A stretch of 64,000 nucleotides of DNA from Hyphomicrobium_A sp963812795 (lineage in GTDB: Bacteria; Pseudomonadota; Alphaproteobacteria; Rhizobiales; Hyphomicrobiaceae): positions 1 through 64,000 of the forward strand of contig CAWEWG010000009.1 of the NCBI GenBank assembly GCA_963812795.1. The letters run 5' to 3'. The notes below the pieces were generated by a model that was not told the DNA's origin, did no database searches, and was given only the letters and a program-made list of their open reading frames with translations. The position numbers were made by a program, and so were the translations under genes. This document shows, in pieces, positions 37,863 through 45,404 of the stretch (the stretch's first letter is position 1; each line of letters opens with the position of its first letter).

Positions 37863-38594
37863 TCACTCGGCGGCCGTGCTCTGCGTGGTTGAGAAGGGCT
37901 CGGACACGTCGCACGTCGGCCCGAAGTGACGCTCAAAGCGGTGCCGCAGGGCGTTATCCACAATTTCCATTCGATGCCCGATGCCGAGGTCGGCAAGGCT
38001 CGTCACGCCATGGCCGGCGATGCCGCACGGTACGATGCCGCTGTAGTGCGACAGGTCGGGGGCAACGTTGAGGCTTATCCCGTGCAGGCTGACCCACTTC
38101 GTGAGCCGCAGACCTATGGCGGCGATCTTGTCTTCGGCGTCCACCCCCCTCTGTGGGCGGCGGACCCAGACGCCGACCCGATCGGGACGGGTCTCGCCGG
38201 CAACGCCCAGGTCGGCCAGCGTCCCGATGATCCACCCCTCGAGCGCGGTGATGAAGGCGCGGACGTCGCCGCCGCGGCGCTTCACGTCCAGCATCACATA
38301 GGCGATGCGCTGACCCGGGCCGTGATAGGTAAGGCGGCCGCCGCGGCCCGTCCGGTGGATGGGAAACCGGTCGCGGACGAGCAGCTCGTCTTCGCGCGCA
38401 CTTGTTCCCGCTGTGTAGATCGGTGGGTGCTCGAGCAGCCAGACGAGCTCCGCCGCGGTCCCGGCGGCGATGCGGGTGGCGCGCTCCTGCATGGCGCTGA
38501 CCGCATCGGGATAGTCTACGGCCGTTTTGCTCCGCGCCCACTCGATGACGCGCGCACAATCGGCGTTGAGCGGCTCGGCCAAACTTTTGCTCAT
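37863..38594 (-). CDS. lipB: Octanoyl-[ACP]:protein N-octanoyltransferase
   Basis: Transfers octanoyl from ACP to lipoyl domains, the first step of lipoate synthesis. At 243 residues it has GRGGRLTYHGPGQ (83-95), the catalytic Lys166 in LTKWVSLHG and acyl-intermediate Cys190 in GIVPCGI. Length is slightly above E. coli LipB. It is convergent with the preceding secreted-protein gene and divergent from tRNA-Leu. lipA is not in the window. Confidence 0.94.
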   Translation of the reverse strand: MSKSLAEPLNADCARVIEWARSKTAVDYPDAVSAMQERATRIAAGTAAELVWLLEHPPIYTAGTSAREDELLVRDRFPIHRTGRGGRLTYHGPGQRIAYVMLDVKRRGGDVRAFITALEGWIIGTLADLGVAGETRPDRVGVWVRRPQRGVDAEDKIAAIGLRLTKWVSLHGISLNVAPDLSHYSGIVPCGIAGHGVTSLADLGIGHRMEIVDNALRHRFERHFGPTCDVSEPFSTTQSTAAE

Positions 38595-38708
38595 GGCGGC
38601 AGTCTAAGTCGCCCCTCAGGCGAGAGCCAGTGGCCGAAGACCGGCCGTCTGCGGGGCGATATGCCGCCGCACCTTCAACAAGCCCGTATTGCAAGACTTC
38701 GCGCCCGC

Positions 38709-38737
38709 TTGTTCCCGCCGCCCAACTTGGCTATATG
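38709..38737 (+). promoter_or_regulatory. Promoter of tRNA-Leu
   Basis: TTGTTC (38709-38714) and TATATG (38732-38737) are separated by 17 bases, 20 bases upstream of the mature tRNA 5' end. A short precursor leader is expected. Confidence 0.5.
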
Positions 38738-38757
38738 AGCGCTCGTTCTCCCGGCTT

Positions 38758-38842
38758 GCGGTCGTGGCGGAATTGGTAGACGCACTACCTTGAGGTGGTA
38801 ACGGGGCAACCCGTGGAGGTTCGAGTCCTCTCGACCGCACCA
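38758..38842 (+). tRNA. tRNA-Leu (anticodon GAG)
   Basis: An 85-nt gene including encoded CCA. The acceptor GCGGTCG (38758-38764) pairs with CGACCGC (38832-38838), followed by discriminator A and CCA. The D-arm has GGTAG and the anticodon loop TTGAGGT gives GAG at 38792-38794. The long variable arm ACGGG-GCAA-CCCGT marks it as class II, and the T-loop is TTCGAGT. One C-A mismatch closes the anticodon stem (27-43). Its last 25 bases recur at 43,375, marking it as an integration target. Confidence 0.95.
38818..38842 (+). repeat. Candidate attachment site, left (tRNA-Leu 3' end)
   Basis: The 25-base segment GGTTCGAGTCCTC... to the terminal CCA is repeated at 43,375-43,399 with 23 of 25 bases identical; the last 17 are exact. 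tRNA 3' ends are classic targets of site-specific integrases. Confidence 0.65.
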
Positions 38843-39142
38843 GCCCAGCGCCAACGCGTTGGCCCGGCTGAACCCTCTGGCATTGCAGGTCTTGCCACCG
38901 CGACGGCCACCAAGGACGTGACCGGAGACCCAATCCCGAATGAGCGGCGGAGAGCGTAATGACGCGTGTGATGGTTCCCGGACTCCCGAGGGGGATGCGG
39001 GCCGATGTCCGCTACTGGGGCAAAGACTCGCAATCAGCAAAGTCACGCGCTTGCCGAAAAACGTTGTGACGGCATCGTTATGGTGAACCAGAACGGTCCG
39101 CCTTCATGAACGCGCGTGGACCAAAAATCGGCCACCGCACGA
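38843..39142. other. Gene-free stretch after tRNA-Leu
   Basis: About 300 bases between the tRNA and the end of the sulfatase gene. I see no supported gene, strong hairpin or repeat here. An integrase would be expected at this position in an intact island, but none is readable in any frame. Confidence 0.5.
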
Positions 39143-40786
39143 TCAGTTTGCTGCCTTGGGCCCGTATTGCAGGGCCTCCATGGCTTGGTCGATCGAGAAG
39201 CTGCCAGGCTTCTGGCTCGGCGGGAACTCCTTGAAGGTCGCGAGGAATTGCGCGACGTACTGCTGTGCCGGAACCATCACGAAAGCATGCTCAACCCGCC
39301 AGCGTGGATAATCCATGCTCTCGTGGTCGGCCGTCTCAAACGGATCCGAGCGCACGTTGAAGAGCTTCGGGAAACGCAGCGGTATGAATGGCTCCTCCCA
39401 CACACCGAGGCCGATCGCGCGTTGCTCTGCGAATACGATCTTCCATTGGTCGTAGCGCAGTCCCACGAGCGAGCCGTCGTCGTTGAAGTAGAAGAACTCG
39501 TGGCGCGGGCTGGGAGATTTCCCGGCCAGCGCATCGGTGAGGTTGTAGCCGTCAAGATGCACCTTGAAGGTCTTGTCGCCGACCTGCATGCCTTTGAGTA
39601 GCTCCTGTTTGACGTTGGGCGCTCCGGCCGCGGCCAGCAAGGTCGGCAACATATCCTCATGCGAGAAGATGTCGTTGAGCACGGTGCTTGGTTTGATGAC
39701 GCCCGGCCAGCGGATGGCACACGGGACGCGGTAAGCGCCCTCCCAATTGCTGGCCTTCTCGTTGCGAAATGGTGACGTGCCACCGTCCGGCCAGGAGAAC
39801 TTCTCCGCGCCATTGTCCGTAGAATACATCACGATGGTATTCTCATCGAGGCCCAGCTCCTCGAGCTTGTCAAGCAACTGGCCGACGTGGCCGTCGTGTT
39901 CAACCATGCCGTCGGGATAGATGCCGAGACCGGTTTTGCCCTCACTCTCCGGCTTGAGCCGGGTCCAGATGTGCATGCGCGTAGCGTTCCACCACAGGAA
40001 GAATGGCTTGTCGGCCTTCTTCGCGTCGGTCATGAATCTTAGGGCTTCCCTCGTGAATTCCTCATCGACCGTTTCCATGCGCTTCTTGGTGAGCGGGCCT
40101 GTGCTCTCGATCTTCTGCGTCCCGTCGGGGTTCGCCCAGGAGTGAATAACCCCACGCGTGCCATATTTTTTCTGCAGCTCGGGGTCTTTGAAGTAGTCGG
40201 GATGTTCGGGCTCGTCTTCCGCATTGAGATGGTAGAGCGAGCCGAAGAACTCGCCGAATCCATGCGCCGTGGGGAGATGCTCGTCGCGGTCGCCGAGGTG
40301 GTTCTTGCCGAACTGGCCAGTCACGTAACCCTGACCCTTGAGCGCCTCAGCGATCGTTACGTCGCGCGCCTGCAAGCCTTCTTGTGCGCCCGGCAGCCCG
40401 ACCTTGACCAGGCCGGTGCGGTAGCCGCTTTGGCCAGTGATGAAGCATGAACGCCCCGCAGTGCAGCTTTGCTGGCCATACCAGTCTGTGAACAGCGCGC
40501 CTTCCTTGGCGATGCGGTCAATGTTGGGCGTCTTGTAGCCCATCATGCCCTGATTATAGGCGCTGACGTTCCAGTAGCCGATGTCATCGCCCCAAAGGAT
40601 GAGGATATTGGGCTTGCGCCCGCCAGGCTGTGGCAGCGTTGTCGAAGGTTTCGGCGCCTGGGCCATCGCGGTTGTTAGGCCCGTCGCACCAAGTGCGACA
40701 ATCGACGCGCTACTCAGGAGCAAATTCCTTCGATCGACGGTCAGATGCTTCTGGGTGTTGCCCGGCGTTTTTTTTCCCATGGGCAT
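39143..40786 (-). CDS. Tat-exported arylsulfatase-type sulfatase
   Basis: A 547-residue type I sulfatase. The twin-arginine signal DRRNLLLSSASIVALGA (Arg19-Arg20) is followed by a hydrophobic core and AMA-Q cleavage. The catalytic motif SCTAGR puts the formylglycine-precursor Cys at residue 108 and Arg at 112. The metal ligands WGDDIGY (Asp67-Asp68) and the later STDNGAE are present. I start at 40786 behind AAAGGA; longer in-frame starts lack signal-peptide logic. It hydrolyses sulfate esters in the periplasm, substrate unknown. A formylglycine-generating enzyme is not in the window. Confidence 0.88.
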   Translation of the reverse strand: MPMGKKTPGNTQKHLTVDRRNLLLSSASIVALGATGLTTAMAQAPKPSTTLPQPGGRKPNILILWGDDIGYWNVSAYNQGMMGYKTPNIDRIAKEGALFTDWYGQQSCTAGRSCFITGQSGYRTGLVKVGLPGAQEGLQARDVTIAEALKGQGYVTGQFGKNHLGDRDEHLPTAHGFGEFFGSLYHLNAEDEPEHPDYFKDPELQKKYGTRGVIHSWANPDGTQKIESTGPLTKKRMETVDEEFTREALRFMTDAKKADKPFFLWWNATRMHIWTRLKPESEGKTGLGIYPDGMVEHDGHVGQLLDKLEELGLDENTIVMYSTDNGAEKFSWPDGGTSPFRNEKASNWEGAYRVPCAIRWPGVIKPSTVLNDIFSHEDMLPTLLAAAGAPNVKQELLKGMQVGDKTFKVHLDGYNLTDALAGKSPSPRHEFFYFNDDGSLVGLRYDQWKIVFAEQRAIGLGVWEEPFIPLRFPKLFNVRSDPFETADHESMDYPRWRVEHAFVMVPAQQYVAQFLATFKEFPPSQKPGSFSIDQAMEALQYGPKAAN

Positions 40787-40836
40787 CGTGCGATCCTTTC
40801 TGGGCGTTCGGACCCGGCGGCCGCAGGCACTAATTT

Positions 40837-40989
40837 CTAAGCGCGTGGTTCTGGATTCATTAGGTAGGTGATCAAGAGCAAAGACATCAGAATGGCCGAG
40901 AAAAGGCCCGCGAGGGTCCCTAGCCATAACGTCGAGTAGTCACCCATCGTCCGATCGAGCAGTGCTTCGACGGGTGCGGACCTCATCAT
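40837..40989 (-). CDS. Small single-TM membrane peptide (50 residues)
   Basis: Minus-strand ATG at 40989 overlaps the stop of the upstream HAD-fragment gene (ATGA) and reads 50 codons to TAG at 40837. The N-terminal 20 residues are soluble. One hydrophobic helix follows (LWLGTLAGLFSAILMSLLL), then NPEPRA. Coupling to the upstream gene and a position just before the sulfatase suggest a real operon member. No homologue is recognised. Confidence 0.5.
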   Translation of the reverse strand: MMRSAPVEALLDRTMGDYSTLWLGTLAGLFSAILMSLLLITYLMNPEPRA

Positions 40990-41398
40990 TCCTCAAACGC
41001 GAATATGCGTTTCCAATCGTCCTTCATGCTGACGATGATCCAGCCAGCCTTCTTCGCCTCGTCGTAGAGTTCCTGCGTGTAGGTGCCGACCTTGGTGTCG
41101 GCGAACCCCTGGGCCGGCCCGTAGGCGTATTCACGCTTATCATCGTCGTGCAGCACCAGCACTGCGAGCCGCTCGCCCGCACCGGCCTTGGCGTATTCCA
41201 GCATCTGCCGATCACCCGTCGAATTGCCGAACGACGCATAGGGGCGGCGCCCGATCATGAAGTGGATGCCTTCGGGTTTCCCGGCATCGTTGTCGTTGAG
41301 CAGCAACTTCGGTTCCTTCAAGAGAAACGGTTTGCCCTCCTTGTTGTAGCCGTAGGTCGTGACACCGGCAGTGCCGACCACCTGCTCGGGCGGAATGC
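40986..41398 (-). pseudogene. HAD-family hydrolase, C-terminal fragment
   Basis: The last 137 or so residues match the end of a HAD-type phosphatase. IGRRPYASFGNSTGDRQML is motif IV, and the C-terminus GWIIVSMKDDWKRIFAFE is also conserved. The N-terminal two thirds, including the DxD nucleophile, is absent. Upstream the reading frame continues without a stop into sequence that looks like a different protein (HEAT/TPR type). It cannot be an active phosphatase. Sulfatase and such HAD genes commonly occur together, to my knowledge. Confidence 0.65.
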
Positions 41399-41580
41399 CT
41401 TCGGGTCGCTCTGCATCGAACCGTTGGCTGGCAATGTATTCGTCGAGAGCGCTGTGGAAGCGCGTGAGGTCCGCTGACTTGAGATGCTGGGCAGTTCCAT
41501 CAGCGAGCGCACGGGCCGCATCCGTGCGCACAAGCCGAGCCTCATCACCAAGTAGCGGCGCAAGAAGGGTGAGACGCGCC
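41399..41580 (-). pseudogene. Fragment of a HEAT/TPR (cytochrome-like) protein, fused to the HAD remnant
   Basis: In frame with the HAD remnant the minus strand reads LLAPLLGDEARLVRTDAARALAD and then ALDEYIASQRFDAERPE (shown in pieces). This resembles the HEAT-to-TPR junction of large TPR multihaem-cytochrome-type proteins. The switch to HAD sequence falls near 41,399, after RPE-G. A GTG at 41531 could start a chimeric protein of 181 residues. The family assignment is from remembered pattern and is moderate. Confidence 0.45.
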
Positions 41581-41772
41581 AGCCTCGCCGCTGCGTTGGG
41601 CCGTCATCCCTATGATCGCCAAATCCTCTACGCCCTCACGTCGTATGAGATGCAGGCCGGGCAGTTGGAGTTGGCGGCGCTGTCGCGCGCCACCCTGCTC
41701 AAACAGCTTGAACCTGATGACGCGAGCATTGGTCGACTGCTGACAACGCTCCACGAGGCAATGGGCAAGTGA
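41578..41772 (+). pseudogene. C-terminal fragment of a TPR (cytochrome-like) protein
   Basis: On the plus strand about 64 codons end at TGA 41772. LGRHPYDRQILYALTSYEMQAG and LEPDD are typical of the last TPR repeats of the same kind of protein whose earlier part is on the minus strand next door. The normal N-terminus is missing. The two fragments meet head to head near 41,578, which requires an inversion together with deletion. Confidence 0.5.
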
Positions 41773-41802
41773 TCTGTTGGACGCAACGCGGAAACGAGGC
41801 TG

Positions 41803-42075
41803 ATGATGAATATAGATCCGCACGGGTTGGCGATCCGTCTGACCCTTCTCCCACTTTTCGTATCTGTGTCGGTGGCTCAGCAGGAGACGCCTGTCGAGAT
41901 CATCGCAGCCCAGATCCGCGAACAAGGATATTCTTGCGACAGGGCCGTCAGTGCGAAACGGGACGAGAAGCTTTCAAGGCCTGACGAAGCTGCGTGGATC
42001 CTCAAATGCGAAAATGCGTCTTACAGAGTTAGACTGATCCCCGACATGGCGGCCAAGGTCGAGCGACTTCCTTAG
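41803..42075 (+). CDS. Small secreted protein
   Basis: A 90-residue protein with a signal peptide (hydrophobic 10-24, cleavage near VAQ-Q). The mature domain has two cysteines (GYSCDRA, LKCEN) and the pattern AAWILKCENASYRVRLIPDM, as in short PepSY-like periplasmic proteins of Hyphomicrobiales. Function unknown. It lies inside the proposed island. Confidence 0.65.
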   Translation: MMNIDPHGLAIRLTLLPLFVSVSVAQQETPVEIIAAQIREQGYSCDRAVSAKRDEKLSRPDEAAWILKCENASYRVRLIPDMAAKVERLP

Positions 42076-42178
42076 AGCCCTGCGCCCGTTCCGAAGGCGG
42101 GTTCTGCAAGAGCCAAGGCATGATCGCTGCGTAGTATGGGGGAGCGAGCTGCGATGATGTTCGATAATGGAGGGACGC

Positions 42179-42562
42179 ATGACATTTGAGCGCGTGGTCT
42201 TCTGGTCTGGCATCTGGAATGTGGGCCTCGGCCTCATCTTGATCACGCCACCGATCAGGGAGTTTCTTGGGCTGCACGTTCCCAATCCGTTTTGGCCATG
42301 CATCGTTGCTGTCTTTCTCTGGTATACGGCAGCAACGCTCATTCAGAGTTCGCGTGACGTGCAAACGTTTGCCTCAATGATCTACTGGGAAGCCCTGTTG
42401 CGCTTTGCGGCAGTGGGACTGCTTGTCGCGTATGGCTTCACATACGTCGGTGTTGTGCCGACTGTTCTGTTCGCGGTCACCGACTTCGTGTGGGGGCTCG
42501 TGTATTATTTTAGGTTTACGTCGCGTCACGGGCCGGTCGCACGCGTCGCTCCTGTTCGATAG
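42179..42562 (+). CDS. Hypothetical four-TM membrane protein
   Basis: A 127-residue, highly hydrophobic protein with about four helices (8-25, 40-56, 70-88 and 93-110) and a short basic C-terminus. I chose ATG 42179, which has GGAGG five bases upstream; an in-frame ATG 12 bases earlier overlaps that site. No family name is recognised. Inside the proposed island; the 3' end overlaps the convergent gene by 47 bases. Confidence 0.7.
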   Translation: MTFERVVFWSGIWNVGLGLILITPPIREFLGLHVPNPFWPCIVAVFLWYTAATLIQSSRDVQTFASMIYWEALLRFAAVGLLVAYGFTYVGVVPTVLFAVTDFVWGLVYYFRFTSRHGPVARVAPVR

Positions 42563-42998
42563 CCGTGTGTAAAGGGCGGGGTGATAGTGTGTTTGGCCGC
42601 TCGTCGTGAGCACATCCGAACGGAGAGGCGTACACTCTGCATTCCCAAGCCGATGACAGCGTCGGTGCAGCCGAAGGCGGTCCTCCGGCTGCACAATTGC
42701 GAAAATTGACGCTATTGCTCGATCCCCTGCTTCTCTTGGGCCGGAATATCAACTCGCCGCCTTTCATGGACGGTTCGGGCACATCGGTGCTCATCGAGTT
42801 GTCGAGCTGATTTTGCTCCTGCTTAGTGATCGGCTTGTCAGTTCCTTTCGACGCGTTGGGGTCAACGTCGGGAGCCCCGGAGTTTCCGATCTGCTCCTGC
42901 TGTTCCTTGACGATAGGGTCGGCGCGGGCCGAGGTGTTGACGAAGAGCGCGAGGGCAGTCGAGGCCGCGAGAAGGGCGATGATCTTGTGCGAGAGCAT
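42516..42998 (-). CDS. Small secreted protein with uncertain C-terminus
   Basis: ATG at 42998 (160 codons). A signal peptide (IIALLAASTALALFVNTSARA) is followed by a polar segment with NQLDNSMSTDVPEPSMKGG. After about residue 85 the sequence looks like random read-through (Pro/Arg/Ser-rich) and overlaps the convergent membrane-protein gene, so the natural C-terminus may have been lost. Inside the proposed island. Confidence 0.5.
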   Translation of the reverse strand: MLSHKIIALLAASTALALFVNTSARADPIVKEQQEQIGNSGAPDVDPNASKGTDKPITKQEQNQLDNSMSTDVPEPSMKGGELIFRPKRSRGSSNSVNFRNCAAGGPPSAAPTLSSAWECRVYASPFGCAHDERPNTLSPRPLHTAIEQERRVRPARDAT

Positions 42999-43374
42999 GT
43001 CTGTCACCTTGATCGCTAGAGGGAAGGCCTTCCTAAAATGCCGCCATTCGCGGTGGTCGGCGCAACGGCGGTAACTTACGATCGTGCTGAGGATACCCGG
43101 TCGGTATTGAGGCATGGAAACTAGGATGCTGATTCCGGGGGGAGGAAATCAGCGTCCACAACGCCCAGGCCCTAAGCGGCCGTTTCCACGAGAAATCAAG
43201 GAAACTGGCGTAACTCACGATCAGGGCGGGCACGCATTGTCGGGATGAAACATTTCGGGAATGCCGAGGGCTTAACGGGGGCGCGCCTACCTCTCGGCTA
43301 CTTGCTGACATACGCAATCAATTGGTTAACCAGTTCGCCCTCAACTCTATGAGCCTTCTCGTGGGACTGTCTGC
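42999..43374. other. Gene-free right end of the island
   Basis: About 375 bases without a supported gene. It holds a degenerate direct repeat GTAACT(T/C)ACGATC at 43071-43083 and 43210-43222, and ends at the tRNA-end copy. No integrase remnant is readable. Confidence 0.4.
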
Positions 43375-43399
43375 GGTTCAAATCCTCTCGACCGCACCA
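43375..43399 (+). repeat. Candidate attachment site, right (copy of tRNA-Leu 3' end)
   Basis: GGTTCAAATCCTC... to CCA matches the last 25 bases of tRNA-Leu at 38,818-38,842 with two substitutions (CGAG to CAAA region). The upstream sequence does not fold as a tRNA, so this is not a second complete gene. It marks the right boundary of the proposed island. Confidence 0.65.
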
Positions 43400-43418
43400 A
43401 CGTTCCTGCATTGGTGAC

Positions 43419-44810
43419 TTAGGCCGGAGCGTCGCGCCGCCGCAGGGCAGCTACGGCGATATAGGCGACGGCCGAGCACGCCAGCGCCACGAGATACGGT
43501 GCCTGCCACTCGAGCACGAAGCGCCCCAACGCCCAAACGACCGTCCCCAGACAGATCGACACCGCAGCGCTCGCCGCGCCGCCAAAGCGCGTGAACATGC
43601 CGAATGCGGCCGAGACGAACACGCCAGCACTACCGAAGGCCGAGGCGATCTCGACCAGCTCCTTGATGCGGTCCGAGGTCATGGCGAGGACGAAGGCGAC
43701 CGCGGTCAACGCCACCACGCTGACGCGTGCCGCGATCAGCTTGCCGCGAATTCCCAGCGTCGGTACCAAGCGCACGACGATGTTGTGGGACACCTGTGCG
43801 CCCGAGGCGTGCAGGGCCGAATGCACGACGGATAGGATGGCCGAGATCAGCGCACCGCCGAAGATGACGTAATGCCATTGCGGCAGATAGTGCTCCGACA
43901 GGACGGAGACGATCTGCTCGGAGTCCAAGAGCTTGGCTTTGAGTTCCGGACTCGCTTGAACGAGGCCCGATGCGGCGAGCCCGAGGAATACGGGCAGCAA
44001 GCCGATGACAATGTACATGATGCCGCCGGCGATCGTGCCGCCCCGCGCCACCTCGGCCGATCGAGCGCCGAGGAAGCGGGAGATGAGCTCGATGGCGACG
44101 AAGGATCCGAAGAAGGCGACGGCCACCGCTTCGGTAAGCTCCAACGGCGTGCCGTGCGCCGCTGTTGCCAACGTCAGGTGATCCGCGGGCATGCCGCTGA
44201 GCGCCGGAGAGACGCCGCCGGCCGCCAAGACGACGGCACCAGTGAGCACCACCAGCCCAATGATGACGGCCGTGCCCTGCAGGAAGTCGGTGACCGAGTC
44301 CGCCAGGAGGCCGCCGATGACCGAGTAGGAGGCGACCAGCACCGCCGCCAGGATGATGGCATTGTGGAGCGACAGGTCGGAACTAGAGCTGAGTACCTGC
44401 CCGAAGGCGCGTATTTGCGCCGCCGCCCAGAACACCGAGCCCGGCAGCAGGATGATGACCACTAGCTTCTCGACCCCTGGCGAGAAGCGCTCGCGGAACA
44501 CATCGGCGAACGTGGTGACGCCCTTGCGCCATAGCACCGCCGCGTACAGGAATCCTGCGGCGATGACCGCGAGGCCGTAGGCGAACGGGTCGACGAGCGC
44601 GCCTGAGATGCCCTTGTCGTAGACCTCGGCGGTGGTCGCCACGATGGCCTCGGCGCCGAACCAGGTGGCGAAGACCGAGAACGCGACGAGGGTCGGCCCG
44701 AGGCTGCGGCCGGCGAGGATGTAGTCGCTCTCGCTTTTGACCCTTCGTGAGACCCAGATGCCTATGGCGAATTGCGCCATGACGTAGGCGATCATTCCGA
44801 ACAGGATCAT
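43419..44810 (-). CDS. Sodium:solute symporter family protein
   Basis: A 463-residue inner-membrane transporter with about 13 helices. The start MILFGMIAYVMAQFAIGIW and the segment SESDYILAGRSLGPTLVAFSVFATWFGAE (viewed in parts) are typical of the SSS (PutP/PanF) family, as is SYSVIGGLLADSVTDFLQG. Its substrate is unknown. It is the first gene right of the island, minus strand, with DUF1622 84 bases upstream on the same strand. Confidence 0.88.
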   Translation of the reverse strand: MILFGMIAYVMAQFAIGIWVSRRVKSESDYILAGRSLGPTLVAFSVFATWFGAEAIVATTAEVYDKGISGALVDPFAYGLAVIAAGFLYAAVLWRKGVTTFADVFRERFSPGVEKLVVIILLPGSVFWAAAQIRAFGQVLSSSSDLSLHNAIILAAVLVASYSVIGGLLADSVTDFLQGTAVIIGLVVLTGAVVLAAGGVSPALSGMPADHLTLATAAHGTPLELTEAVAVAFFGSFVAIELISRFLGARSAEVARGGTIAGGIMYIVIGLLPVFLGLAASGLVQASPELKAKLLDSEQIVSVLSEHYLPQWHYVIFGGALISAILSVVHSALHASGAQVSHNIVVRLVPTLGIRGKLIAARVSVVALTAVAFVLAMTSDRIKELVEIASAFGSAGVFVSAAFGMFTRFGGAASAAVSICLGTVVWALGRFVLEWQAPYLVALACSAVAYIAVAALRRRDAPA

Positions 44811-44894
44811 TGCGGCCCCCCGGCAGCATGCGCGTCGACGCGATCATGGCCGGTCGAGGGTAAGGGCGACAAGCGGTCTTGTGTTGCCCGCAAC

Positions 44895-45272
44895 TTAGGC
44901 AGGCTCGCGCGCCTGCCTAGCCTCGGCCTGCTGCTGCAGGCGCGTCGTCTCCCATGGCCAATGGCCATTGATCTCAACGTCGAGGGAGATCGACAGGAAG
45001 GTGCGGATAAGGACGATACCACCGAGCACGGCAATGCCTTGGAGCGTCGGGTCGACGACGACGGACTTGAGGATATCGGCGGCGATGAGCAGCTCCAGCC
45101 CTACCAGGATGCCGCGGCCGAGGTTGGCGCGGTATTCACGGTAGTTGGCGAGAAAACCGGTTTGCCAGACCCGCACGATAAACACTGCGGTCGAGATTGC
45201 GACGGCGATCAAGATGACGGCAAAGGCGATGATGTCGAGCGTTTCGCTGGTCCAGAGTGCCAAGTCTCGCAT
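44895..45272 (-). CDS. DUF1622 family membrane protein
   Basis: A 125-residue protein with helices at about 12-34, 55-70 and 77-95. The pattern LGRGILVGLELLIAADILKS and VLIRTFLSISLDVEINGHWPW is the DUF1622 signature. Function unknown. It may be co-transcribed with the downstream symporter. Confidence 0.85.
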   Translation of the reverse strand: MRDLALWTSETLDIIAFAVILIAVAISTAVFIVRVWQTGFLANYREYRANLGRGILVGLELLIAADILKSVVVDPTLQGIAVLGGIVLIRTFLSISLDVEINGHWPWETTRLQQQAEARQAREPA

Positions 45273-45404
45273 GCGTGTTCACCAGCAACCAAGCCATCGA
45301 TTGGCCCACATGGGCGCACCAGTTATCTGCACATTGCCGTGTCACGGGTTTCGGAACCGTAACGCTAGGCTGGCTGGACGAGCGTCCGAGCGGAGGAGAG
45401 GCGT

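Larger units (their letters stand above)
38843..43399. mobile_element. Decayed tRNA-Leu-integrated island
   Basis: The segment runs from the 3' end of tRNA-Leu to an imperfect copy of that end. Its content is unlike the neighbouring housekeeping genes: sulfatase, truncated and rearranged pseudogenes, and small secreted or membrane proteins, with visibly more A+T in the right half. No integrase, transposase or excisionase is seen, so it is probably an immobile remnant. A leftover fragment of a second tRNA-Leu gene is the main alternative. Confidence 0.55.

Noticed and set aside
43360..43399. A second tRNA-Leu gene at the right end of the island
   Set aside because: Only the T-arm half and acceptor 3' end are recognisable. 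The bases upstream give no anticodon arm or 5' acceptor strand.
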